64,000 bases of DNA from Viscum album (GCA_963277665.1 OY728163.1:1903654644-1903718643), one strand, 5' to 3'. Counted from the stretch's first letter, positions 25,229-37,470 are shown. The notes: generated from the letters alone by a model not told the origin. Numbers and translations: made by a program.

Positions 25229-26330
25229 AACAAAATATCTTAAGGATGAAATATTAGTTCTTGACAAGATTAGGATGAATGTCAATGAGAGTGATCATGT
25301 TGTAATGCTTGGACTGGTGATGAGTGAAATTGGTACCAATTTTATTACCAATTCAGGGATCTCATATCATATTTAGCACTTGATACTATGAAAACAGTTG
25401 GTATGGAACTTCACCAAGGTTTTAAAGAGATTGACATTATTCATATAATGTTTGGAAATGTATTTGGATTCCAATTATTTGATTCAAACGTTCTTAAAGT
25501 TGTAATGTTCAAAAAAGGATCTGTTACCCACAAAAAAAATAAAAAACAAGGTATTTGAACACATGAATTTTTCATCTTGTATTTTTTCTGAAGTACAAGA
25601 ATTTTAAGAACCAAATAAATGTATAGTTTGTGAGACAATACTCTTTGAGAGTATGAAAAATGAAAAGAACATTGAGAATCTTGACATACAGACACAAAAT
25701 TTCAAACCTAATTTGGCTATAACTGGAAGAGGGATGAGTGATTTGGCATTCCATTACTTAAGAAAATATGGAGTCATTATCGTCATGTTATTGAGAAAAT
25801 AAGATGAAAGGGTAGTACAGGGTTGTGGACTTTTTATTTTAAATAGACCCAATGAAGAGGATTCCTATGTGGGAACAAAAGATGGGATTTTTTAGGTTAA
25901 ACAGATCAGGGACCAATTTTTATCTTTTACCATGGAGAATTTGGAGCCAAAAACATTTACCATTCTTTCAATGTGTGTTACAAATGATCTTATAAATAAT
26001 TTTTAAATAAATTTTCATGTTTTTATGCCCTAAGAAGAAATATTCTCAAGAATCCAAAGTTCATACTTGGTGGTAGTGCTACTGGGATTAACATGTATTC
26101 CACTTTGATGTAGAAGATCTCACCTATTGAATGCATTGAGAAGTGTCCTTAAAAATATGATAATTATTTTGAGAAATTTCCTAGAACCCTAGAAAAAAAA
26201 GCATTGTTAATGTGATTAGGACTATGATTTCCCTACAAGTAAAGCATACAAAAAATGAAAATGCATGGATTGAAAAACACAGGCGTATGGGTGACATTAC
26301 TAACATGAAATAACACAAGATATGATATTC
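25229..26330 (+). pseudogene. CCT3: Processed pseudogene of chaperonin CCT subunit gamma (CCT3/TCP-1 gamma)
   Basis: Translation across three frames follows plant CCT3, a subunit of the cytosolic TRiC/CCT chaperonin that folds actin and tubulin. In order: EILVLDKIRMNV, VVMLGLVMSEIGTNF, TMKTVGMELHQGFKEIDI, FDSNVLKVVMFKKGS, EYKNFKNQINV, NIENLDIQTQNFKPNLAITG, GMSDLAFHYLRKYGV, QGCGLFILNRPNEEDSYVGT, EPKTFTILS, NPKFILGGSATGIN, ECIEKCP, FPRTLE, then VKHTKNENAWIE, MGDITNMK and YSYNMK. These match the CCT3 blocks ending ITEKGLSDLACHY, NRPDEL, PGGGATE, ANGENAW and DSYNVK. About 365 residues fit in about 1.1 kb, so no intron is present, although the plant gene has many. The N-terminal third and last about 50 residues are missing. 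Many stops and frameshifts make it dead. No poly-A tail or target duplication is visible. The GGGATE loop reads GGSATG. Confidence 0.88.
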
Positions 26331-27205
26331 TTATAACATGAAGGAGAAAAATATATGGGATTATTGAAATGAAAAATAAGTTAAAAATAGATGGAAAATA
26401 ATAATTACATTCTAGAAATGAATAATGTGGTGCTTACCAGATGAGTGCAGTGAATATGCGCATTAATGTTTCCAATTATGGGAAACCCTAACACTAAGAA
26501 TCATTGAAAAAACCCATTAAGAACATCATATAGGACATCTTGTATTATAATTTCATTTTTATCATCAAAATTAAATCAAACTAACTCTTCTCACGCATCT
26601 ACATCACTTTAATGAACACCTTCGATGAAATATGCATACAACCAATGATTTCTAAAAGCACACTCACAAATGAGAGAAAAACATCCAAAAAAATAACTAA
26701 ATAAAATGAAATTAAACCAGAGAAAAATGGTGTGCCAATCCTGATATTATCATCAATGGTAAACTTATAAAGGGAACATCAAATCTAGTCGAGGTTCGAT
26801 CCGAGATGATGGGGAATAAACCCTAAAAATAAAACACCAAAGGAAACCTAAACAACACCGAAATCACCATACAAGAATAACCCTGCGCAAAATCACATTG
26901 AATAAGAAGAATGGATCACCGAATGTGAGTAAAGAGAGAAATGAGAAAGAAGTGGAAATCCATGGGAGGGAGATACTTTCCTAGGGAGAACAACGATGAA
27001 CCGGGTTTGTGAGTGCATAAAGAGATCATCGATGTAGAGGTGTCATTCGACAAAGAAGTAGTAAGAATAGAGGTAATGGGAATACAAGAGGATTGGGGAT
27101 GTGAGGGAAACAAGAGGTGAGGTCAATGTGGGATGTGAGGTAGGGTGGTGGGAGGCAAGGTGGTGTGGCGGGATAGGTGCATGGGAGGCGATAACAATGA
27201 GGAAG
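26331..27205. other. Region without a recognisable gene
   Basis: Purine-rich towards the right (26900-27200), giving short pyrimidine-rich minus-strand frames (26916-27113 and 27026-27241) that look compositional. It ends at the AAG target site of the CACTA element. Confidence 0.5.
27203..27205. repeat. Target-site duplication AAG, left
   Basis: AAG directly before CACTA; the same AAG follows TAGTG at 29355-29357. A 3-bp duplication is the rule for CACTA (CMC) elements. Confidence 0.8.
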
Positions 27206-27224
27206 CACTATTACAAATATGGTT

Positions 27225-27500
27225 TTTATCAGTGCTAACAATGGCCTTTAACAGTGCTAGAAAAGCCCTGTTAATGCCGGCAAAGATAGGGGTCCCCTTT
27301 ATCAGCGCTCAAAAAAGCGCTGATAAAGACCCCTATTATCAGTGCTTAAAAAAAGCGCTGATAAAAGGGGTCTTTAATCAACACTAAAACAAAGCGTTGA
27401 TAAAAGGTTCCTTTATCAGCGCTTTGCTTTAGTGCTGATAAAAGACCCCTTTCTGAGTGCTTCCTTTATCAGTGCTTTTTTAAAAGCACTGATAAAAGAT
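27225..27500. repeat. Left subterminal palindrome array
   Basis: About five near-perfect inverted repeats of the form TTTATCAGCGCT-spacer-AGCGCTGATAAA, separated by GGGGTC/GACCCC-like bases, e.g. 27299-27327 and 27340-27364. In En/Spm such repeats are transposase-complex binding sites. Confidence 0.85.
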
Positions 27501-27689
27501 AAAAAAATTAAAAAAATTATAACAAATTAAAAAAAATTAAAAATTTAAAAAAATAAAAATAATAATTAAAAAATAAAAAAATACTGCTAATCGGGGGGGC
27601 TTTTATAATGCTTGAGCCCCCCCCCCCTTTACAGTGCTTTTCCATCTCCTACAGCGACCCAAACACCCCCTCCACCCTTTATCAGCGCT

Positions 27690-27790
27690 TGCTCCCATAT
27701 TCTCTCATGCGCGTGCGCCCCTGCCTCCACCAAGATTTGAACACGAGACCTCCTCCGTGCACGCCTAAGCCCTTACCACTCCTCTATTTT
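27690..27790 (-). repeat. tRNA-like (SINE-head) segment inside the CACTA
   Basis: Minus strand: GAGTGGTAAGGGCTTAGGCG (A-box region), then 25-30 bases on GGTCTCGTGTTCAAATCTTG (B-box-like GTGTTCAAATC). It resembles a tRNA-derived SINE head, but no ends or target duplications are seen. It sits right next to a TA microsatellite. Confidence 0.5.
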
Positions 27791-27808
27791 GATTTGTTTT
27801 CCATTTCA

Positions 27809-27848
<40 letters not shown>

Positions 27849-28310
27849 ATATTTAATTGTATAGTAATATATATTTATATTAATATATATATAGTCATAT
27901 TAATATATATATATAGTTATATTAATATATATATATAGTTATATTAATATATATCTCTATTTATATATATATTTATTTATATTTATTCGTATAGTAATAT
28001 ATATATAGATATATTAATATATATATAGTTATATTAATATATATATAGTTTTATTAATATATATCTCTATTTATATATATAGTTAAATTTATTCGGATAG
28101 TAATATATATTTATATTAATATATATATAGTTATATTAATATATATATAGTTATATTAATATATATATTTATAGTGATATTAATATATATATTTATAGTT
28201 ATATTAATATATATATATAGTTAGATTAATATATATATATATAGTTAGATTAATATATAGGTATAAAAATATTAATATATTTTTATATTAATAAAATGGA
28301 TATTAGTTAT
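27809..28310. repeat. TA microsatellite and TA-rich tract
   Basis: Pure (AT)n to about 27844, followed by repeated TTATATTAATATATATATAG units. It is within the CACTA element. Confidence 0.9.
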
Positions 28311-29065
28311 TATTTAGATAAAGCTAATATATTTTATATGTAAATATATTTTATTATTTATATTTATATAATTAAATTTTTATGTGTGAATATATAAAAA
28401 ATATGTATATATTTTTATATATTTGATTATAAATAGCAGTGAATTATAAAAAAGATGAAATTTTAAAAAACAAATATCAATATGAATGTAATACCTTGTA
28501 ATAAATTAATTCCCCACCATAAAAACCAATAAAACCCCCTTAAACGAGGCTGAAAATCCACAAAATGTTAAAAAATCAGGGTACCCCGACTAAAAAATCA
28601 GTATTGGAGGCCTTCTGGGCCTTTTTTGGCCTCAAAAAAACCCTGACCAAGGTCCCCCCCAGATCACAATGATGCAGATCTCGTGGAATGCTTAGACTGG
28701 ATATGTGTTAGAGCTCAAAAAAAAACACCCGGATCAAAAGTTATGGCCGTTTGAAGTTCAAGTTGAGTTTTCAACATATTTTAGATCTTTTTTTTAATTT
28801 TTTTAATTTGTTTAGTCTTCAAATTGTTATTAAATCACTATTATGCCATAATAATTAGAAAATTGTTAATTAAAAATATGTTTTTAATTTTTTATAAGCA
28901 ATTTTCACTAAATATCTTATATATTAAGTATATTAAGTGTAAATGTATATTTATACTTATCTAAAATATATTTAAAAATTATATATTATATTTATATCAA
29001 TATAACTATATTTATATATTTATATATTAATATAATATATTTAATTAATTTTTTTTGAAGTCAAC

Positions 29066-29335
29066 CCTTTATCAGCGCCTTCAAAAAAGCGTTGATAAAG
29101 CCCCCCCCCCCACCCTTTATCTGCGCTACTAAAAAAGCACTGATAAAGGGGGTCCCTTTATCAGCACTAAAAAAGCGCTGATAAAGGGGGCGGGGGTACA
29201 TTTATCAGTGCTAAAAAAAGCGCTGATAAAGGGGTGCATTTATCAGTGATTTTTTTAGCACTGATTAACGTACCCCCCCCCCCCCAATTTATCAACACTT
29301 TTTCGTTAGCACTGATAAAAGTTGGCGCTGGGAAA
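29066..29335. repeat. Right subterminal palindrome array
   Basis: Five or more inverted repeats such as TTTATCAGCACT-AAAA-AGCGCTGATAAA, separated by C/G tracts (29101-29112, 29272-29286). They mirror the left array. Confidence 0.85.
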
Positions 29336-29354
29336 AACTATTTTTGTGGTAGTG

Positions 29355-29357
29355 AAG
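29355..29357. repeat. Target-site duplication AAG, right
   Basis: Partner of 27203-27205. Confidence 0.8.
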
Positions 29358-30310
29358 AGTCAATTAGTGTATTGATTTTTTATAAAAATTAGTTAAATGT
29401 TTATTAAATAAATAATATTGAAAAATATAAAAATAGTTAATATTTAGATAAAATTGAATCAAAAATATTGAAAAATATAAAAACATATAATATTTCAAGA
29501 ATGTAGAAAACTGGAATCAATTATGATATGTTTTTAAGAAAACCTCTATACTTTTTTTACTTTGTTCATAAAGATAATATATATATATATATTATGTTAC
29601 TCGTAATTGGTTATTAAAAAAATTCTTTTTTTGTTATTGTATGGTTTATTGTTACATTTTTTATTGACGAGATGAAATTTGTTTGTAATACTCATTATTA
29701 ATAATAGATTCATGAGTTAGTAAAAAAATGTTGGTATTTGTATGATAAATAAATAGATTCATTGGTTGGAAAATGATATGTTGGTAATGAACAAACAATG
29801 CCAATGGATATATATTTTCGAAAAAATAAGTTTTGGAATTAAAATTTAATACCAATAAAATTTAATATCTGTTGTAAATGCTTATTTTTACCAACAGATA
29901 TATTATTTTTCAATAGTATTGGTATAATAAATTGTTTTGTAGTGGGACCTTGCTTATATGAGGCAGTATTCTAGATGAGGTATGAATACGTTATACTAAG
30001 GTGAGAGCTGTGATATGAGTCAGAAACGTCTTAGATATTTTCTCTCTATGGCCACAGTTGATCCATTGAGTGTAAATGAATAAAAAATATATCAAATGAT
30101 CAAGATCGTTCATATTGTTTATTTATTTTATGTGTGATTTATTATTTTTTTGAATATGGAAGTTTACACAGACATATAAAATAATAAAGAAATAATTCAT
30201 ATATTAACACTCATAAAGACGTAATGAATGTTTTTCTATTTACCATATAGTCATGTTGTGAGTGTGAACACATAGTACATAAATAACATATAAAAAATGA
30301 ATTCATTCAT
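29358..30310. other. AT-rich DNA with a second CACTA-like terminus
   Basis: TTGTTTTGTAGTG ends at 29944, i.e. CACTACAAAACAA on the minus strand. It is preceded by near-repeats (CCAACAGATAT, TTTAATATCTGTTG) that may be subterminal repeats of another CACTA family. I cannot find its other end. No coding seen. Confidence 0.35.
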
Positions 30311-30313
30311 TGA
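30311..30313. repeat. Target-site duplication TGA, left
   Basis: TGA directly before CACTATG; the same TGA follows TAGTG at 48330-48332. Confidence 0.65.
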
Positions 30314-30811
30314 CACTATGAAAAATATTCCCTTTAACAGCACATAAAAGGAATTTAACAACACTAACAAGCATTTTTTGTCCTCATATCTATTAAATGG
30401 GTCCCCTTTATCAGTGCTTTCATTAGCATTGATAAAGTCTCAACATGCTGGAGTATACTATTTTTATAACAACACACCCAACAAAAACTTTTAGCTTGTG
30501 TATGAAAAATATATAACATAATTGAAATAAATTTGACATCATGATAAAAAAAATATCTACTATATTCTTTTCAAACAATGTTATGTATAATTACATTTAC
30601 AATTATAAACATAAATTTAATTACATTAATTCTTCATCTTTTGGCTCCTGTGATCCTATCTAAAAAAAGTCCGCTCATGGTATCAGTAGCAGAACAAATC
30701 ACCTCAACCAGAGAAAAAGAATCCACCTATATAAGAAAAAAAATCTAATGTTAGTAATAATATAAATAAATAAATTAATCATTAATATGAAATAATACAT
30801 TAATACAATTT

Positions 30812-32950
30812 CAATTTTAAATAAAATTACATTCTTAGAGTTACACCGATCACAATGTGTGTCATATTGAGGTGGGGATGATTCCTACATGTCAAAAAAT
30901 GAGTTATGGATTATTTTCCTAAAGTATCAAAACAATATCAATGTTTTTGCATAGTTTCTAATATGTCACCTATTCTTTTAACTAAAATTAATATCAATTT
31001 TAAATAAAGACACACCTAAAGTTATAACGGGCATACTGTGCGTCAAATTGAGGTGAGGCTGATTTCTACACTTCAAAAATCACATATAAATTGTTTTCCA
31101 ATCGTGCCAAAATAATCAGAATGTGTTTTCTCGATTTTTACTATGTCACTTGTATTTTTTATTTAAATTTCATTTAAAACAAGAAACATGCATTTTGATT
31201 CATACTAATCCCATTATTTTTCACTTTGATGTGAGGCTGATTCCCACACATCAAAAATAACTTATGAATCGTTGTCCTAAATTATCAAGACAATTGGAGT
31301 GAGTTCTCATGGTTTTCATTTAGTGACACAAATTTTGAACTAAAATGCCAATTTTAAACTAATAATAGCTAATTGGATCCATACTGGTCGCATCGTGCAT
31401 CAGATTTATATGTAGTTGATTCATACACATTACAAATGAATCATGGGTTGTTTTCCTAAAGTAACAAAATAATTCGAATATGTTTTCTTGGTTTTCAGTA
31501 TGTCACTTGTTTCTTTTACTAAAATTAATGTCAATTTTAAATAAAATGACAAACTTTGAGTCATATCAATCACACCATGCATGATATTGAGGTATAGTGA
31601 ATTCTTACATGTCACAAATGACATAAGGACTGTTTTCTAAATATCAAAACAATCAAAATGAATTTTCTCAATATTTTGTATTTCAATTGTTCTTTTTATT
31701 AAAATTAATGTAAATTTTAAATAAAAAGGAACACCTCAAGTTATACTGGTTATGTCGTGTGTCAGATTGATGTGTGGTTGATTCCTACACATTTGAAATG
31801 ACTTATGAATAATTTTACTAAAGTATAAAAATATTCCAAATGTGTTTGCTTAGTTTTCAGTATTTCACTTGTTATTTATTCAAAAATTAATTTCAATTTT
31901 TATTAAATTGGCACAATTTCAATCATATCAGGCACACCGTGTATCGTATTGAGTTTTGACTAATTATTAAACATAAAAAAATGTCATATAGGTCATTTTT
32001 ATAAAGTATAAAAAAATAAGAATTGGTTTGATTGGTTTTTAGTGTTTCATATTTTCTTTTTACAACAATTAATTCCAATTTTAAATAAAAAGACACAATT
32101 AGAATTATAGAAATCACACCGTGCATCAGATTCATGTACGGTTTATTCTTACACGTCATAAATGAATCATGGGTCATTTTTCTAAAGTATAAAAACAATA
32201 CAAATTCATTTTCTCTATTTTCAGTATGTCACTTGTTTATTTTACTAAAATTAATGTCAATTTTAAATAAAAAGACACACATGAAGTAATACTAGTCACA
32301 CTGTGTGGCATATTGATGTTCAGATGAATCTTACATGTCAAAAATTACTTATGTATTGTTTTCTTAAAGTACCAAAACAATAGGAATGTGTTTGTTTAGT
32401 TTTCATGATGATACTTGTTCTTTTTACTAAAATTGATGTTAATTATAATTAAAAAAGACACATTTCAAGTTATACTGGTCACACTGTGCATTAGATTGAG
32501 GTGAAGTTGATTCCTAAACATTATAAATGAATTATGAATCATTTTTATATAGATTAAAAAAATATGACTGTGTTTGATATCTTTTAATTATGTCCCTTGT
32601 TATTTTTGCTAAAATAAATTTCAGTTTTAAATAAATAGACACACTTGTAATTATACCAGTAAAACCATGCATCATATTGAGGTGCTACTAATTCCTAAAC
32701 ATAAAAAATGTCTTATGTATCATATCCCTAAATTATCAAAACAATCTGAATTATTTTTATCATTTTTTTGTATTTCACTTGTTCTTTTTACTAAAATTAA
32801 TGTCAATTTAAAATAAAATGACACACATCGAGTTCTACCAGTCAAAAAGTTCATCCTAATTAGATATAGTTAATTTCAAAACATTATAAATAACATATGA
32901 ATATTTGTCCTAAATTATCAAAAACAAATTGAATGAATTTTCTCATTTGA
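30812..32950. repeat. Array of about 12 tandem 181-bp repeats
   Basis: An anchor of the form ACCGTGCATCAGATTGAGGT recurs at about 30842, 31025, 31204, 31383, 31564, 31744, 31926, 32108, 32290, 32473, 32656 and 32837, so the period is 179-183 bases. Each unit also has GATTCCTACACATCAAAAAT, TTATGAATCRTTTTCCTAAA, TATCAAAACAAT and ACTAAAATTAATGTCAATTT in the same order. Units have diverged clearly, so the array is old. It directly abuts the 3' side of the TNP2 pseudogene. The minus-strand frames at 31430-31624 and 31923-32198 are readings of these repeats; 181 is not a multiple of three, so it is not a protein repeat. Confidence 0.9.
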
Positions 32951-32954
32951 TCAC

Positions 32955-34401
32955 CTATTAGTGGGGACAATGTTGTACGTTCTTCTAAACATCCATAGAA
33001 TGACTCTAAGATCAGTAATTATTTCATCAATTTATAAATATGAGATATTTTTGAAACATAGTCTTTGATGAATGTTTCAACCTAATTGATTGTATACATT
33101 TTTTTCAAATGAGACACTGTTGAGTTTTTTTAATGCTATATCCTGGAAGATTTCCATAAGCAGTAAATTCATTTATCCTCTCGTACAACGTAGATTTAAA
33201 TGTGAAATCATTATGTCTATTTTCATCATAAAATAGAATAGGTTAATCCCACAATAATTTCATATGTTTTTATCAATGGAGCCAAATAAACATCAATATC
33301 ATTACCCGGTTGTTTTTGTCATGATATAAGCAAAGATAACATAATGTATTTTTGTTTCATGCATAATCACAGTGGAAAGTTATAATTTACCAACATAACC
33401 ATCCATGTACTATGAGTGATACATTGAAAACCAAAAATATTCACTCCATATGTAGATAATTAAAATGAAGGTTTCTTGGCTCATTTCCAAATTCAGGATA
33501 CTCATGATCAATTCTCTTCCATTGAGCAGAGTCCATCGAGTGACGAAGTTTACCATCTCTATTTATTATTTTTTCAAGACATGTCAATTTTATTTCAATA
33601 TCCCCACTTCTATATAGGTTATAAAACCTTGTAATGATTGAAAATTACACTACAACATTCCTAATAACCAATTCATCTTTCTTGTATCAAGAAGCACCAC
33701 ACATTATTTATTATTTAAGTGATTTTTGATCCTTGTAAAATAGTATAAAGTCATTTGGATATACATGTATTCTTTCAGATATCATACCCATTGAACATAG
33801 AATTATTTTAGCATCGTATATTGGGATATGAAGATCATTATAATATGGGAGCATGAAATTTGATATAGAATTAGTTTAGTAAAATTGGAATCACTACATC
33901 TGTTACCTTATTTCAATTTATACAGCTTCAGTACGAATGAAAATGTTGTATATTTAGTGCATCCAACATACAATAACACCTTTATGCAACTCTTTAACTT
34001 TTCATGCAATTTTGGACAATAATGAATTTGATCTTCAATTGTTGTTTTCATTTCCTCAATACAATCTTCATCAACCTTCACACCTGTAATCACATCCTCG
34101 ATACAGTTTTCATCATTATCCACACTTGTAATCATATCAGATGATCCATAAAATATAGTGTTATCCCAATCACTAGCTACATTCTCTTTTAACCATGTCT
34201 ATTCCAACATTTATAACTTTGATCAATTATTTGAAAGATCAAGTGTTCTCCTAAATCATATAGACAAATTAGTCTTGAATAACAATAGCGTAAACATGGA
34301 TAATAGATTTGAGAAGCTTATATGCATGATATTTTGAAATTATGATGAACTCTTTCACCCCATCTTCATACGATTTTATTATACAATTGGAATCCATCCA
34401 T
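32955..34401 (-). pseudogene. CACTA transposase TNP2/TNPD pseudogene
   Basis: Minus strand. The N-terminal transposase-associated domain starts at an ATG near 34397: SYEDGVKEFI, then EHLIFQIIDQSYKCWNRHG (normally HL...GF..SY..W..HGE) near 34210. The frame 33908-34135 has LHEKLKSCIKVLLYVGCTKY and SFVLKLYKLK (normally LYPGCTKFSKLSFLLRLYHLK). Then CSDSNFTKLI, YLKEYMYIQMTLYYFTR (Y.KIH.CPNDC.LY), DGKLRHSMDSAQWKRIDHEY, PEFGNEPRNLHF, MEWIFLVFNVS (DG..PFG..S), HGWLCW (PWLCMK), NNRVMILMFIWL (PGNDIDVYL) and NEFTAYGNLPGYS (DFPAYGNLSG). Last, RLCFKNISYL and RVILWMFRRT fit the DUF4218 start. The rest is replaced by the tandem array at 32950. TNP2 would cut the CACTA ends. Numerous stops: dead. Confidence 0.85.
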
Positions 34402-35225
34402 TAAAAATTCATATCCATCCTCTTAGATTCGGTAATATTAATATTTAACAAAATAAATACACAAAAGATGTTCAATTGAAGATGCATCTCATAAATTTCT
34501 TGAAAGAAAATGGAAATATTGAAAAATGGTTTATCATCCGACATGATCAAAAAAATCTTATTGAAGGAAATTGATAATTAAAATAGAGGATATTTAAATT
34601 TTAAAAACTATATTTCACTACATATTTTTAATGATCAAAACCATTTTTTATGAGTATAAATGAACTATAAAAACACATTAAAATTATAAAAAAACTGATG
34701 AAATACAACTATTTAATGTAATAATGGAAAAAATATATATTATTTGAAAACCGTATTCATAATAGAAAATATATCTTTTGAATATAATAATGCTTTCATA
34801 AATAAAAAATTATTATTATTTTTAAAATATTTTCAACACCGACATTGAATTTATGAAAGTATAAAAATATTAAACTATTTATAAATTTAAAAACGTATAT
34901 AGGTACAAAAGTATAAATAAAAAGGCAAATATATATTTATATTAGTATATAAAATTATAGAAGAATATAGAAGTATATAATTATAGAAAATTTATAAAAG
35001 AATATATATTTTAAATAATTATACATAATTTATTAATTTATATAAATTTATAAAAATATATAAAAGTTCATATATGTTATAAAAGTATAAGTAATTTATA
35101 GAATTATATAGTTTTAAAAATTTATAATAATATAAAATTATAATATATAAAAGTTAAATTTATGAAAGTATAAAAGTATAAAATTATTCAATTTTAGTTC
35201 ATTTACATAATCAATATATAATAAG

Positions 35226-35335
35226 GTCCAATCTTACCCATTTATCCACTACTGGGGTCCGTGGATCAAGGTTTATAAATAAACAACCAGGTAGAATGTA
35301 GAACCATGCTTCACGTGGTAGGAGGTGATCAGACA
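35226..35335 (+). repeat. Direct repeat, copy 1 of 2
   Basis: AATAAGGTCCAATCTTACCC, CCACTACTGGGGTCCGTGGA, AATAAACAACCAGGTAGAAT and GAACCATGCTTC match in order with 37365-37470. The pair is 2.1 kb apart in the same orientation and could be remnants of terminal repeats of a small LTR element, but I see no PBS or other LTR hallmark. Confidence 0.55.
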
Positions 35336-37364
35336 CCCACTCTCACGCAACCTCTTAAATCCCAATGACCATTATATTCTTCTTTTTAACACAACACCCT
35401 AAATAAAAAATGGGATTTCAAGAACCTAAGATCCTATTGAGGAATGAAACGTGTATTTGATACCATTTTTAAAAAATCAACTCAAGCATACACCAAAACT
35501 AGAACCTGAAACAACTATCCACTAGGCCTGAAAGTTGTTCCTAATCTATACAAATTGGAAGCTAGTATCCAGGCATCATGAACTACTATTAGGAAACATT
35601 TTTTCCAATAAATCAAACTAAAAAATAATCATCCAACTAGAGTATGTAGCAGAAATAAAATAAAAACATTAATATAATAATAAATTTGAACATAAATAAA
35701 TAAGTATAACACCATATCAAATAAAATTATTGAAAAACTATCTCCAACACTAAATAAAGAAATATGAAAGGTTTTGTACATCCAATGGTATATGCTGAGT
35801 GTGAGCAAACAATGCCCAGTATGATTTCACCAAATATTTTCTGAAATTTAATTAAAATGAAATTTCATTTGATCATGTTTTAAATAAAATACAAAAATTG
35901 TCTTTTCATATATTTATTCGTACGAAGAAGTCAACATAACATTTTTGGATTCTCTAAAAAAATATTTTCAAGCTTTTTGAATGAAAAAAATCACTGGAAA
36001 ATGATTCTTTAGATGTCACAAACAATGCATGAAATAACTCCTTTTCCATTTCAAGAATTATTCAAAAACCATTTAAAAAATCTTTTTTAAAACAAACGTT
36101 AACTATATGAAAAAGGGGAAGTGAATGAAACCATATCTTCCCTGAAACAAATGATTTAAATAATGGAAATCATCTATGGTTTCATACATGCATGACAAGA
36201 TAACTAGGGATACCACCCATGGTGAATCCAATTAAATCTCAATAGATCCAACTAGAGTGTGATCAATCCATAATAATTTTGGACCTCCAATCACTAAACC
36301 AAATCTCCCATGATCTTCCCATCAAAAGCATTATCTAAATTTATAGGCTCCAAAAATGAAACCCGTAAAAAATATAGTTTACACTGAGTTATAGGCACTA
36401 CAAAATTCCCAAAATCTCCCAAGAACCCATAAATAATCACACAAAACACAAACTAGATCAATTTAAACTTAAATAATCTCATTAACTACCAATCTACTAG
36501 AGAGGGAATCTAAAAATTAAATAACCATTTTTAGAAGAAAAAAACTATTAACTAATTTATACCCCACACAACTATATTCTTCTAACATACATACTACAAA
36601 CCTAGATTATCCCAAACAGATGGTAGGAAAAGATTGATGAAACCGTAAACTAAAGAGAATCACCCTACGGTTTACCTCTAAAGATAAACCTTCCATAATT
36701 TTTTGAAACCTTTCATGGAGGAAAAATTTAAATAACATGAAACATGAACTAAACTAGTTTATGTCCCACATATCAAACCAAACTGTCTTACCATCACCAA
36801 GGGAGAAATTCAAAATAAAAACCCATAAAATCTTGGAACACTATCAAACATCACAAAAACTTAATTTTCATTAAAATACATGAACCCTATTCAAGGATAC
36901 AAAATCCATTTTACACAAAAGTACACACTTGAAGTTAAATTTAATATAAATTTTTATGTGCATTGAAAATTAAATAAAAACCCTTCACACTTTATTACAC
37001 ATTCAAAGTCCAATTATGTGATAAAATATTTTCAAAAACTCACTTTATACGGGCACACACACTTTTAAAAACACCACCACCCCATAAAACATTCCATTAA
37101 GTTATAAAACCAACCAAAAATCATAAAAAACCCTTATTTTTTAAATCATTTTATCAAACACCGTCTTAAAAATCATCTGTTTTTCTAATCATCGGCAATA
37201 AAACAAAACCTACTTTTTAAAAACTCATGCCAAATTTTTTTAAAAACTAACATTCTATAAAAGTATATTTTTTCCATCTCAATTTTTTAGAACATGCACA
37301 CAAGGAATGACACACCAAAATTTTAATAAAAATTTAAATATTAAATCCTCAACATACAATAAGG

Positions 37365-37470
37365 TTCCATTTGATCCATTTCACCACTACCAAGGTCCAA
37401 GAATCATGGGGTCTGTATAAAATAACCAAGTGGGATGTTGAACCATTAATTCCTCAATCACATGATTTGA
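37365..37470 (+). repeat. Direct repeat, copy 2 of 2
   Basis: AATAAGGTTCCATTTGATCC, CACTACCAAGGTCCAAGAAT, AAATAACCAAGTGGGATGTT, GAACCATTAATTCCTC; partner of 35226-35335. Confidence 0.55.

Larger units (their letters stand above)
27206..29354. mobile_element. Non-autonomous CACTA (En/Spm) element, complete
   Basis: 2149 bases. Left end: CACTATTACAAATATGGTTT. Right end on the minus strand: CACTACCACAAAAATAGTTT. These form an inverted terminal repeat of about 27 bases with a few mismatches, flanked by AAG on both sides. Both subterminal regions carry arrays of the palindrome TATCAGCGCT...AGCGCTGATA, of the kind bound by the TNPA-type protein in En/Spm. Inside are C/G tracts, a tRNA-like segment and a long TA-rich tract. 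No transposase coding is seen, so movement would need proteins from elsewhere. The larger CACTA at 30314-48329 shares terminal and subterminal motifs and is the likely family member. Confidence 0.9.

Noticed and set aside
31430..32198. Two minus-strand frames with similar peptides
   Set aside because: They are translations of adjacent 181-bp repeat units. The unit is not a multiple of three, so no repeated protein is implied.
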